From assembly GCA_964424075.1 (NCBI GenBank), contig CAYRGY010000001.1, positions 316,101 to 380,100 on the forward strand: DNA of 64,000 bases, in the 5' to 3' direction. The DNA comes from CAYRGY01 sp964424075. Lineage in GTDB: Bacteria > Patescibacteriota > Gracilibacteria > UBA1369. The translations under genes were made by a program, and so were the position numbers. Shown in pieces: positions 42,746-56,300 of the stretch. The notes beneath the pieces are model-generated. The model worked only from the letters and a program-made list of their open reading frames with translations, was not told the origin of the DNA and did no database searches. How positions within the stretch are numbered: the first letter of the stretch is position 1; each line of letters begins with the position of its first letter.

Positions 42746-43707
42746 TATTTACATTTGGTGGTTGAGGCATTTAAGAATCGTAGTGGATATTCATCTGTCT
42801 GTTTACGAATTTCAGCAAGCCAATCACGGTACTTCACAAGCGCTAAATAAATATCTACATACTTAACATGCATTTTCCATGATTCTCGTAAGCGAGCATA
42901 GGTATCAACAGTGGAATCCAAAGCTTTCTTTGATCGATCAATTTCAGCGTCAATTTGAGCTGCCTGATTAGCCAGAGACTGATTAAGCCCAGTCAGGTTT
43001 GTGTCATAGCCTTCTACCGCTATCAATTGGCTGAGACTTTGCTCGCAACGATCTTTTGATTCATCTGATCTACTTTCACATTCCCTTTTGGTTTCACAAA
43101 TTTTATGATCATAGTAAACACTTGTCGGTTCATCGCATTGCCGAATAATTTGCTGTCCGGTTTGTTTCAATATGTCCCCTTTGGAATTGTTCAAAGCGTT
43201 ATGATAGCAAAAGAAACTGTACTGCAAATAAGGGAATCTTGCTCGAAGCTCTTCAACATCTTCCAGTGTTTCTGCAAAAGTATAAAGCTTATTCGGACTA
43301 AAACCGAGCGTGTTAATTGCCACACAATAAGGACTGATATTGTCTTTGCATATCGCTATTGTTTTACAAACATTATCCGGATCATCAACTTTACAAATGT
43401 CTTTTTCGGGACTGCTGTAATAATCACTTAATTTGGGTACGACAGGTGGGGGACCATCCACATCTTCCATTAATTCTTTAATGCTTATATTAAAATAATC
43501 ATTGGTTTTAGTTCGATAAACCCTTTTCAAATCTCCAATAGTATAGACGTCGGCACCACCTTCAAAGCAAAACTCCGAATAGAAATAGTCCGCGCTGTTT
43601 TCTGCAGTAACCGGTACATCAGAATTACTGAAGGCAACACTGAACAACATTAACAGCATCATTGAGCCAAGCAAAGTCAGTCCTAATTTTAGGAAAAAAT
43701 TATTCAT
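42745..43707 (-). CDS. exported or membrane-anchored Cys-rich protein
   Basis: 320 residues from the ATG at 43707, whose ATG overlaps the upstream stop as TAATG; a TTG three codons earlier is less likely. An N-terminal hydrophobic helix (about 7-27, KLGLTLLGSMMLLMLFSVAF) would be a signal peptide or anchor. The mature part has many Cys, for example ICKVDD, VCKTIAICK, SPYCVAI, RQCDEPT, CETKRECES. A long helical section near the C-terminus contains QAAQIDAEIDRSKKALDS. No family is recognised. Confidence 0.75.
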   Translation of the reverse strand: MNNFFLKLGLTLLGSMMLLMLFSVAFSNSDVPVTAENSADYFYSEFCFEGGADVYTIGDLKRVYRTKTNDYFNISIKELMEDVDGPPPVVPKLSDYYSSPEKDICKVDDPDNVCKTIAICKDNISPYCVAINTLGFSPNKLYTFAETLEDVEELRARFPYLQYSFFCYHNALNNSKGDILKQTGQQIIRQCDEPTSVYYDHKICETKRECESRSDESKDRCEQSLSQLIAVEGYDTNLTGLNQSLANQAAQIDAEIDRSKKALDSTVDTYARLRESWKMHVKYVDIYLALVKYRDWLAEIRKQTDEYPLRFLNASTTKCK

Positions 43708-44339
43708 TATATACAATTTTTAAGATAACAGGGCAATTTCTTTTCAAAAACAGCGAAATTAGTTGCCATCTTGAGCACATCCAAATTTAATACACGCATT
43801 TTTGCATTAATTTGTTGATATTTCTCCAGTAAAATTGATGTCTTTTTAATTTCTGAAGTTCTAACAGCTCGAAGCTCCAATAGTTTTTGCGCATCTTCAA
43901 TATACTGATCTGCGACCTGCTGGCATTCACTCAGAGTTGCAGCTTGCCCGGCAACAGAGTTGGCACTGCTGTTAACATAAGGAGGCTTAAAATATACTGC
44001 TAATTTGGCGCGAATATCTTCTTCAAAGGCTTGATATTCAATAACAGCATCATCCATTAAATCAGAGGTGGCACTTTTGTTGGTAAAATGAATTTCCATA
44101 TAATCCTGATAACTAACAAAGCGTTCACTTGCATAATCATCCAATTCTTCCAGACAAGGGTTATTTCCGGCTATAGTTTGATTTGAAGTCTCTGTTCCGC
44201 TATCACCATTGGCAGCAATTACATCCTCCAGACCTTGTTGATAGTCAAAAGCAAATCCCATTGTCAGCAAAATTATCAGGTTGATAGTCACAATTGCCGG
44301 GTGAAACAGTCCTTTTTGTAGCTTTTTTAATATTTTCAT
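43707..44339 (-). CDS. small exported helical protein following the giant gene
   Basis: 210 residues. An N-terminal membrane helix (about 15-31, IVTINLIILLTMGFAF) is followed by a Ser/Thr/Asn linker and a helical body with a few Cys (NPCLEEL, SECQQVAD, PCYLKNC). It starts 20 bases after the giant-gene stop codon, and its TAA stop overlaps the next ATG. No family is recognised. Size and position suggest a partner or chaperone for the giant protein; this is inference from gene order. Confidence 0.7.
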   Translation of the reverse strand: MKILKKLQKGLFHPAIVTINLIILLTMGFAFDYQQGLEDVIAANGDSGTETSNQTIAGNNPCLEELDDYASERFVSYQDYMEIHFTNKSATSDLMDDAVIEYQAFEEDIRAKLAVYFKPPYVNSSANSVAGQAATLSECQQVADQYIEDAQKLLELRAVRTSEIKKTSILLEKYQQINAKMRVLNLDVLKMATNFAVFEKKLPCYLKNCI

Positions 44340-44359
44340 ATCGCTAAATTATAGCATAT

Positions 44360-47300
44360 TTAGGGGATAATTGCAGGCACTTCATCAATAGTCACTTGAT
44401 TACTTTTACTATAGATCGGATCATTATTATTATCGGAAATTACCGTAAAGATAATGTCACCTGGTATCAGGTCGGCAGTATGATTTATGGCGGAAGGACA
44501 GGGGCACTGATTACAGTCTTCTTTAATTACATTAAGTCCCGGATCCATTTCACTGCGCGGATCAAGGCTGTCATCCAAAGGATTACCTAACGGGTCAGTC
44601 CCAAGTTCTACTTCTGCTCCATCTGACCTCCCGCCGCCATCAGTGTCGGGATTCAATGGATCAGTTCCATATTCCTTCTCTTCAGCAATGTCGGAAAGCC
44701 CATCTCCATCACTATCCAGGTCATCTCGTCCATTCAACGGATCTAGACCCAAATACAGAACTTCCTCTCCATCACTAATTCCTCCATCATCAGTGTCGGG
44801 ATCCAATGGATCAGTCCCATAAATTTCTAATTCTTCACTATCAGTCAGCCCGTCTCCATCTGTGTCCGGATCATCATCTGTTGCATCCAGAGGATTGGAG
44901 TTACGATCATTAACTTCTTCGCCGTCCCAAATACCACCTTGATCGGTATCCCGATCATTCGGATCAGTGCCATAGCCATATTCTTCGGCATTGGTTAAGC
45001 CATCACCATCAGGATCTTCATCCGGTTCAAATGCATCATTCAGTTTTTCCCAATAATCAGGCAATTGATCACCATCAAGGTCTTCCAAAGAACAGTCATA
45101 AGCGGTCAAAACGCGATTAGCCATTACCACGAATTCGCCTCTGGTAATTGGAATAGTAGGGTCAGCGATTTCATCCGCAGTCACGATAAAATTGTTCTGT
45201 AATTCTGAATTCTCTGTAGCATATGGTTCAAGATTTTGAGCAATATCAACATAAATTTCATACCAAATTTCCGAATTTTCGATAGTGCTCAAATCTATTT
45301 GTCCTGTTAATTCCAATGCTTCCAAAATTACTTTGACCGCTTCAGCTTTGCTGATATTTGCTTCCGGTGCAAAAGGCGGCAACTCATCAGGGAAAATTCG
45401 GTCAGCAATAATCAGGAATTCATTCTTAGTTATTGGAGCAGCCGGCGTGGCAATTTCTTTTTGTGTGAAAATAAAGTCACCTACTATTCCTGAATCATCA
45501 ACCAAATAGTCATCCAAGTTAATTCCCATTTCCACATAGTCCAAATTTTCATCTACTGCAATCAACTCATTTTCAACCAATGTATCTATCAATGCCTCCA
45601 ATGCATCCTGTCTTGTTGCAGGCTGATTTTTTAGATATACCGCCAAACCGTTCAAATCCGTACTCTGAGTTGGATCGGTTAATTCTCCCAAATAACCGGT
45701 AATAAGTCCTTGTATCCAGGCTTCTTTTGTATAGTCGTAATACCAAGGTAAAGATACTCCCGAGAAAGGGATATCTGAGAAAACCGGTGGTGCTGATCGT
45801 GCCTCCTCTGACGGAATAATACAGAATAATTCCAGGATGATTTTTGCAAATTCCGCTCTGGTTATTTGTTGGTCGAATCCAAATTTTTCTTGGCCTTCAA
45901 TAGTCGGAATTCCTTCAAAAATTCCTCTCTGAACAAAATTCAGAATGTCCCAATAATATGGATTATCTTTATCAATATCACTAAACGGTGAGGTAGCTTC
46001 CTGATTGGGATCATTTCCAAAAATCACTTCATAGCCGTCAACGAAACCATCACCATCACTGTCGGGGTTTAATGGATTAGTTCCAAATTGATATTCTTTC
46101 AAATTGGATAGGCCATCATCATCTGCATCGAGCAATGCATCTTCGCGTATATTCGGATTAAGTCCATATTGTAATTCCCAGAGGTCAGGAATGCCATCTT
46201 GATCTGAATCATATTCAGGCCCATGCAGACGTTCATCATCTGTAAAGATTTCAAACTGCTCTTCAGGCAGGATATTAATCGGTTGTTGATTATCGAAAGC
46301 TATATAAACTTCTCCGATTACAATTCTTTGCTCCTCATCAATAAAAATCACTTCAATAATCATTGGTTCGCGCAAGTCTTCTGCAGTTTTAACTTCATAG
46401 TCGAGTCGATCATCCAGCGAATAAATATTTCCTCCGGAATCAATAATTGCTGAACGTCTTTTAGTCGTACTATCAATAATTTCCACTCCACCCGGATAAA
46501 TTAAGTCATCTGCAGGAATATTTTGGAAATCAAAAATTTCTCGCGGATCCAAATTCTTAACATGAACTCCTTCCAGGCCAACCACGGAGCCAATATTATA
46601 TTCAAAATCAGCAGGATCAATAGTCACATCCGTATTGGCATCAGGAATCATAAAGGTTGTGGCAATCGGTATTCCGTTTTGATCCAGCACCACGACACGT
46701 GTTGGCAGCAACGGTTCCTGAGCCGGGTATACATCAACTGCATACAGAGGATTTTCAATTATAATCCTTCCGGTATTTTGAGAAATAGTAGCAACAGCAT
46801 CGCCATCAGAATTCAAAATCTCAATTGTATCCTCCAAATTCAAGTCTCTAATGCCATATTTTCCGATACCATCAGTAAAATATTTACCGAAATTATTTGC
46901 AGCATCAGTTGTAATTTGTTCAATTATTCCATCACGGTCACGCATCAAAGCTATCGGAATATCTACTTCATTTGGATCAATTTCACCGGTTGCTTCACCC
47001 GATGTCGCCGAACTTTCATCCAGGAAGATTTTAGGAACATACACTCTGATAGTTATTTCCTGCTGCGCCAAATTTCCCGATTCATCAACCACATTCATAT
47101 AAATAATATGATCACCTAACTCTCTGAATTTGCCGATATCAATAATCGGATTATCCAAATCATCATTTGCTATGCCGTTGCCGTCGCTATCAACAATCGG
47201 ATTAGTATCATTACCATAATCTGCATCATTGGTCGGGTCACCATCACCATTGGTATCATTCTCCGGATATCGATCGATATAGTATTTGGTTATTCTTCCA

Positions 47301-50300
47301 AAGGCATCAAAAGATTTTGAAGCATCAATAGTTACATTTTTGAGCACAATTTCCCTTCTTAGAGCTGGGCCGGCCATCGGCAATGGAGCCTGTCTGTCCG
47401 AGCATAAATTTGGATGCATTAGTATAATTGGAGCACGAGTACTCCTAAATCCTCCTCTATCAAATGATCTAACTGTGGCAAAGTACTGTCCGTTTTCAAT
47501 TTCCAGAGAAACATTGGGACTTTCAGGAGTATTCAAATCTTCAATGCGCAAAGTCTGACCACTCTCCAGTCTTACATACGATTCACCGCTAAGCTCAATA
47601 TTCGCATTTCCTCCATCAAATGATTTCAGCTCTGCGCTTTTCTCAATTTTTGCTCCTGGATAAAGTCGCTGGCTCAATACTGGTTTATTATGATTAATTA
47701 AGATCACGGTCCCACTATCCACCCGCATATCCAAGTCCAAGTCAAAATTATCATCAAGTCTGAATGATTGCTGTGCTCCAACATTATGAGAAACAACTTG
47801 TTCAGGACCAATAAACAAACTAAGCGAAGCATCTGCCACTGCCTGAATTTCAAATCCTGCATCCAATTCAATTCTCTGACCTGATGCATTCAACAAAATA
47901 TGCTCGGGTCCTTCAAAATAGACTTCACCATTCACTTGTCCCGCATGAATCTGAACTTGTTGATTTGCCGGAAGCAAATTGGACCAAGAATCTTCTGCTT
48001 CTAGTGGCAGGTAATCTTCCACATCAACCAGGTAGGCGATTTTATTTAACCTTTGATTATCTAAGCTTTGATATAAGTCTTTAAAATACTTACTGTAAAT
48101 GATTTCATATCCAATCAATCCGTTCTGCCCCTCATCCCAACTTAAATCAACCGTACGATTGTTTTCAAAACTGGCCGCAAAATTTGTGATGGCAGGACTA
48201 ATCGGAGCTATATCTTCCAATTCCTTAATAGGGGCAAGCGCGGCACTGAATTCACCTTGATAAAAATTGGTGAAATTTTCTTTAAAGTATAAATTTCCTC
48301 GGAAAGAATACAAAATATCCTCATCTCCATCACCTTCCAAATCAATTACTGTTAGTGTTGATTTCTGATCAAGTTCCGCTTCATATTCAATCAATTTGTC
48401 ACATTCTTCCAATGAAGGATCGCAAACAAAAGTACCTTTGAGTACCGGCGAAATGTTTTCCGCACTACTTAGTGCTGAATCCAGCAAGGTTTGAGAATTA
48501 GCTTCCAGTCTTGGCTCTTCAACTACAATACGATGTTGATATTCGGAGTCCTCCAATAACTCACCTAGCGATTGCTCTTGTGCCAGAATACTGCTAAAGC
48601 TTTCCAAATTATTCACGTCCAGTTTATGTCGATTTAAGTTGTCGAATTCTCTGACATAAGCAACCAAATCTTCTCTTAAATGGGCTAATGTAGAAGTTTG
48701 TTCAAAATCGCTTCCCAGTAATTTCATGCCGGAAGAAAAGTCAACTTGCTCCAAATCATCAATAGTTTTGTTGCTGAAGGTTTCCGGATAAATCTTCCGA
48801 GTTTCCGCTACCAGACGAACATCCTGATATTCAGTATCAATTAGTTTTTGCATAGCTTCAGCCTCCTTCTCCATTTGCTCTTTAAGAGCGGCGAATTGAT
48901 TCGCATAGTTGGTGACACCTGGAGCAAAATATTGGTATTCGGTTTGAGTCAGTGGATCCAAGTGATTTAAGAGTTCGCCTGCTTCAAGCACATCAGCTCC
49001 ACTTGAGAAGTCAAATTCCGCACCCTCTGGAACTACAGAATCCATACCCTCATTAGCCATATTGGCTGCAGTGTCTGCTAATTCATCCAGAAATTCTATA
49101 CTTGCATTTACTCCATCAGCGAAAAAGGTACTGACTCGATTAAAATTATTAGCCACCTCCTGAACAAAGTCTTTAACCATTGTGAAATCCATCTGCAAAT
49201 TCAAATGAGTCCTTACCTCAATTCTCGACCAAAAATCATAGCTGATTGAAGGGAATTGCATTGATAATCCAAGATCAATCGGAAGTAGAGGCTCCAGTCC
49301 ACGAGCAGTCATTTCTTCAATGGCAGGTTTTAACATGAATTCCGGTACGATAAGAATTCCATTTTTTATTAAACATAGAATTTTGAAAATTTGTCCAACC
49401 AAACTAATGGCAACTTTAATAGATGATGGAAGTTTTGGAATTTTTGGAGCGGGAGGCAAATTCGGTAGCACAGGAAGTGGCAGAGGAGGTAAGTCCGGCA
49501 GTTCCGGCAAGCTCAATGATAAGTCCGGTAAGACTGGAATAGCAGGGAATATAACTTTAATATTAGGCAAATCCGGTAAAGTAATTCTTGGTAAATCCGG
49601 CAGCTTTATCTTCACGGGACGGAATTGAATATCCGGCCAGTAAATATTTATACCCGCTTCAATTCTGGAGAAATCCAGATAAATATCGGGCAATTTTGGA
49701 ATAGGAATAATCGGTGGATCGGGAATAAACATGAATAATTTCAGCAATAGTTCAAGCAAAGTGAATCTCGACGATGTACACTTGTCACAGGAAACCTGAT
49801 AGTCTATCGTCAGGTCAATAATCAATTTCCAAGTCATTATCGCTTCATATAAGGCCAAAGCCGCATCTACCCAGGCATTAATTTGGCTAATCCATTTAGC
49901 TACATTTCCAATAAAGAAATTAATGATTGCATCGATATAACAAATTATCTGAATCAAATATTTGGTTAGCATATTCCGCCAAGCCAAAATATCTCTTGGG
50001 ATCTGTTTGTACCCTTCAATAACTTGAATATTCTCTTCAACCGATTGAATTGTTTTGGAGAAATCAGCGACTACGATGTCACAAACCTGACGATAAGGCC
50101 TTCCACCATAAACAACAGTTCCATCGGTATCAATGTAACCTGGCACTTCTTCTCCATTTTCATTGGTAACAGTTTCTGCAAATGGTCCGCACTTAAACAT
50201 GCCCGCGAATCTATCCAATTCGGCCTTTTCATCTTCAACCCATTGTTTGGCATCATTAATGAATCTATCCAATTCTTCCGGAGTCAGCATAGGAATCTTA

Positions 50301-53300
50301 AATATAACCGGTTCTGTTTTGATGGCAATAAATGGGATATTATTTAATTTGCTCAAAAAGTTCCTCAGCGACCTTTCGCCAACCGGTTCACCTTGCGCAT
50401 CTGTCTTGCCCTTAAAGACATTGCCTATAGCTTCAGCACTGTCCTTTCCAAAACTGACCACATCCGGGAATAAAACATAAAGATCCGGGAAGTCGGTTGC
50501 TTTATTGATTAATTCTGCAGTCTGAGCATGAAGCCAATCTGTTATAACCGAAGGAAATCCGGGCACCCGAACATTAGTTGAAACGCCGACAGAGTAACTA
50601 TAGCTTCCCATAGATTCACTAGCGGAGAACCCGCCTGAATATTGATTGCCGCCTTCCATTGAACCACCTCCGCCTTGACCCCCAAATGTATAAGTTCCAC
50701 TAACTCCTTGAGCAAACTTATTATAGGAGTTCATTGCTTTTTCAATTGAATTGCTAATCGCATCACAAACTCCGCTCAGTCCAGGCATCGGGATAGCTAT
50801 TGGCAAACACTGTCCGACCGGATAAGGCCCTAAACACACTGCCATACCAAGACTACCGGTTAAAGTTGGCGCTAAATAAATTCTTCCACCAAAGGACGCA
50901 TAGCAAGCTTGACCTGCACAAATAGCTACTGGTGGCGGCAAGCCCCAACCAAAAATTGGCGTACCGGTATCATAGCCTTGTGGAATTCCTAGAACATTAA
51001 TTGGTCCGGTTGCCAAGAAAGCAAAGTTAACGGGGAAGGGAATACAACCTGGTGCACATTGCAAAGCATTAATTAATCCTTCAAATTTATCTGCCAGGCC
51101 ACCAATCTGCGCACCTATTGGTTGATAAGATTTAATTGATCCTCCAAAATCCATTGGTACTGTGGCTGCAGGATTTTGACCCGGGAAGTAACCAAAATCA
51201 ATTAAGTGTTGTAAAGCGACCGGTATTCCATTTTCATCAACTTCCGATAAGTCAGGTAGGAATTCACCTAAGTTTGTGGGTGTTTCGGGAGAGTCAGGTT
51301 GCAATGGTTCCGGTTCGTAAATATCTTCGCTGTAATTTACCCGATCTATGATTATTTCACTTCCATCACCCATTAAAATTGGTGTACTCTCGATTCCGTT
51401 TGAATAGAAAAACACTCTATTACCGCTTTGATTATTTTCCGGAGCAGCCGAAATATCCAAATATTCATCTCCATAATTCGGTACATCCAGAAAGTCATGA
51501 CCCAGATTAAACTTAATGTGGGGTAAGTTTTGCACTGTACCCGAATAGCTGATTATGCGCGATTCACCAGGCGGCAAGTCAATATTACTGATAATAAAAG
51601 GCCTTAAACTAACCCCCGTGTCGACTATGCGTATTTCATTTTTACAATTATTACAAACAATGCTCGACCGATCAATTTGCAACATATCGCTGGCGACATC
51701 GGCAATCATCAAATTTTCAAAATCTGCATTTCCACTGGAATTTACTAGTGTAATTGCATAGGAAATTGTGTCACCATTGGCTACAACTTCAAAGGGAGCA
51801 GTATTATCTGTTGCTTGCTTGGTTGATGAAATGCCTAAAATTCCATCACGCCCCATACTCTTAAATTCAACCACTTTTTCACTTCCTGGATTCTCAATAT
51901 TCACCTCCAGACCGGGCCGAGCTTGATTATACAAATTAGTTAAAGTGACTTGATCACTAGGTTCTATATTGATCCTGTTGTCCGGAATTGGAAGTGGAGC
52001 AAAATAGCGGTCATCAGTTTGAATGCCGGGATTATTAGGAATCATTTCCGGATAATAAATATACACTTCATCTTTCAAATTACTTTTGGAATCAATTTTA
52101 GCCCCCAGATTTCCGACAACATGACCGGTCTTACTTATGCTGCCATCATAATTATAAAATATGGTGATGGTTCCCCGATCATCGGATGTGACCAAATCAT
52201 CAAAGCCATCATTATTCATATCTCCGGAACGAATCGTATAAACTCGGTTTTCGGTAGTAAACTCTAGAAGTTCCAGATAAGTGCGGACAAAGTTACCTTG
52301 ATCATTAAGATAGGCATTTACGCAAACTTCACCTACACGACAGCTTTCTTCAGTAGCTACAATAAAGTCATCCCATCCATCTGCATTTATATCTCCCACG
52401 GTAGAGCTTAAAATTCCGTTGGGGAAACGAATGAATATTCCTCTATCTTTAAGCTTTGATGTAGCAGCAGTATTACTTTGTCGTGTCGCAATATTTTCCA
52501 GCAATCTAACATCACCGTTTCCATAAACTGCAAAAATATCCAAGTCATCATCATTATCAAAATCAATTGGATTAATTTCTTCAATTGGAACACTATCAGC
52601 AGTCAATTGCACGCCGATATCAGAAGTATATCCATTGCTGTTTACAGATTGATAGCTGGGATCATTGAAATGCGGATCATCTTTATTATCAAGTCTGATA
52701 GTTGGATCGCCCAAAACAATTCCGGCATCCGATGCATAAGGCATATTCGCTTCTCCTGACATATTACCGGCAGAGAACAGCAGAGCATGTTTATTATCTC
52801 CGGTAAAACCTACTCCTTCAGCGTCCAATGATCTTTCAATTGAAACATAGTTTAGTCCCGGCTTCTGATTTGCTGATACTTCTTGATCCAGATCCACATA
52901 GCTAATACTTCTGGCATGATTTGTAGCATTTCCTGAAAAACTTTCTATCAACTGTCTGTTGCCGATTTGATATAGTGGTCGAATATAAACACCCGGCAAT
53001 GTTTGATCACTGGTTGCATTCAACAGACCTACATCATCAGGATTAGAGGACATAAGGGTTACTTCCATAATTTCCAAACCTCTATCGAGTAAATTGAGGC
53101 TCAAGCCGTTTTGATAAGAATCATTAACTTCAAGACTTACCTGATTACTTTTCAATACAATACTTCCATTACTGAATATATCCGCCAGCAAAACTCCATT
53201 TTGACTGACCACCATTTGTTCAGCATTTCTTTCCAACTGATAATTTTTAGGGTCCAAATTTCTAATATACATGCGATCGACATTCTCCAAAATTTCGTCA

Positions 53301-56300
53301 TCTTCTTCTAATTCGAATAATTGTGATTGAGGTTTTAATATCTTAATCATTTCCAAAATGTTTTGACTTAAATTGGAATCATAAACCATAACTCTAACCG
53401 GATCAGCCTGACTCAATGCAGGAATAACCCGAATTTCCAAAGCACTGTCATTAAGATTAATGCGTCCTTCAGGTGTTATCTCGGCCAGCGACCGACTTGG
53501 ACTTGGAGGAGCAACCATCGAAACGGCAGTTTGGGCTTTGCCACTGAAAACAAACCATCCACCAACATAGTCTTCTTTGGTTACATCTCCAAATTCACTA
53601 CCCAGTAGGGAAGCAAACAAAGCCTTTGGCTCAATTTCTCTAAATTTAGTGCCGGGGATTTTCTTGACCAGATTTACTTCAGCATAGCCATCAAACATAT
53701 CATCTGCAGTTGTTTTAATCCGAACTGGGCCGGTTAATCCGGTCGGATTAAAATAAGCTTCCGCAACACCATTGGTCGCAGTAATATTTGATTCCCCATA
53801 TATTTGTGCGAAGTCTGAAGACTCTTCGGTAATTTCAAATTCAATTTCACTTGAATTATCGGTTTCCACAAAGTTGTCATAATTGTCATAAAGTTTTGCT
53901 GTGACTCGATAAACATTATTCCGATCAGCATCAAAATTCATTTGATCAAATTCCAAAACCATTTTGGTGGCATTGAAAGCCACACTTCCAATTTGTTCAG
54001 AAGCTGGATTCAAGCCGTCAACATTAGCCATAACAAAAACATTTCCCGCACGGGTAGTCGAATATAGCCTTACATTTCCATCCTTCAGAACTCCGTCTTC
54101 AATCGGAACAGTAATTGATGAAACTCTATTTCCCATCGTCAAACCGGATCCACTAACAAAATATCCTTGCTCCGGAGTATGAAGAGTAAAGTTAATCTCA
54201 CCATCATAATTGCCGACAACTGATCCATTTGCATCAACCACTTCTATCGCCAATTCAGTTGAATCTTGGCCATTGGCATTAATTTGATCTGCGCTGTTTA
54301 TAATTCTCAGACGCAAATCTTCACGCGTACTCACGTCTACTTGATCGCTAATTTCAATCAGAATAGGCTCTTGTTCCAAGGTTAATGCTTGTGCCAAGCT
54401 TTCTGCCGGGCTAGGCAGGTCAAATTCCGGAGTTCCTTCATAAATTGCTGTGATCTGCAGATTTTCGGTAGGGAGTGTTCCGGAAACTAAAGTCACATTA
54501 TATTCTCCGGTTACAGAACTAGTTTGAATACCCGGTTTTTGATCATCTTCATCAATGGAACTGCCCAAATAAGCTCCGGTCAACTCATTATCGAGGTCTG
54601 GCTCTGCGTCACTACTGACACCAACTGTTATTTGATAGGAGCCGTTATTGGTCAGATTGCCGAATCTGTCCAACATTTGAATTTTTATATTGTTTTTAGA
54701 AAGTCCGCCGCTTGGCATCACTGCTGATTCAGCCACCATAATAATCTCAGCCGGATCAAGAGCATGTACTTCTATTTCTTTTTCATCACTGGGTATGGCA
54801 ACACCGACACTTCTCGCCGTAACTGTAGGTAATCCGGTTACAGTTTTGCTTTGCAAACCAATAACTGTTTGTCCATTAGTAACTTGAGCTGTCGGTTTTG
54901 CTTGTGCATCAAATTCATCATCAGCTTTAAGAATACCTAAACTTGCATGTTCATATCCATTTACATTTGCACTTTTCTCAAGACTAAATTCAATTTCTGT
55001 AGAGTCATCTTCCACATCAATATTGCCGTTTTCATCATAAATTGTTGCTTCAATCAATAGTCGACTACTTCCGTCAGCAGGAATATAATCCAGCTCCTCT
55101 CTTTCAATTTGTGTGCCGGCTAAATCTTCCGGAGAACTAATCGAAACAATTGTATTCGGTTCAATTCCCAGTCCTGAAACATAAATGCCCTCGCCACCTT
55201 CAAGACTGTCCTCCTCTCTTTCTCCATAGGGGACGAAAACATCATCGCCCGGAGTTTCCATTGCTTCAGTACCTCTCACAATTTCATCACCATCCCAGGC
55301 ACCTCCTCCATCAGTATCCGGATTAGTAGCATCAGTATCACTCTTGTTTTCTTCCAAATTGGTTAATCCATCTTGATCAGAATCATCATTAGCGTTTGGA
55401 ACATCATCGCCCGGTGTAGCAATCGGTTCAGTACCAACTTGTATTTCATCATAATCGCTTACACCGCCACCGTCAGTATCCGGATTCAAGGGATCTGTCC
55501 CCAGCTCGACTTCCTCTACATTTAACAGTCCGTCATCATCCAAATCATCATCTGGTGGGGCGGCATCGCTTGGTCCAAAAACGCCTCCCTGGAAAGCTTC
55601 ATCAGCCAAACTGTCATCTGCGGCATCAAGTGGATTACTGCCTCTGATAATTTCAGCCAAATCAAACACACCGCCACCGTCAGTATCTTTATCCAGTTTA
55701 TTAGTTTGATAGATATATTGTTCAAATGCGTCCGGAATACCATCTTCATCACTATCAAGATTGAAACAATCAAATTTGTCAGTGAATCGGGATATCATCA
55801 TAGCAAATTCCAAGCGAGTAATCGGACCGGAAAGATAGTCAATTAATTGTCCGTCCCGAGCCCATTGATCATCAAAGAATTCGCGGAATTCCTGCTCTGA
55901 CATTTGATCCAGATCATAAACGACTATTGCTGATGACTCTTGCACAACAAATTTTGTCCCACTCGGGAAGAACCCCTCTCTTTGAGTAGTCAGAACTTCA
56001 TTATAATACCAAGGTTTATCTGTTTCATCATATGAAGTCAGGGCTGGAAAATTGGGGAATGCTCTGGTAGCGGTAAATAGAATTACTTTTGCGGCTTCTG
56101 CTCTACTAATATTATTGCCGGGCAGATAATAGCCCAGCAAATTGCTTTGTCCATAACCGGAAATAATTTGGGCATTCTTTCCTTCAGCAATACAATAATG
56201 TAGTCCATATCGATCAGTATCCTGCAGCACCAAATCATGACTGGTGAAGCCTTGAGCTGCTTCTTCAGCTGTGGGCTCAGGGAAAACAACATCCACAAAT

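Noticed and set aside
49320..49628. 102-residue plus-strand frame rich in Gly and Ser opposite the giant gene
   Set aside because: It is the reverse-strand image of the LPDLP-coding array.
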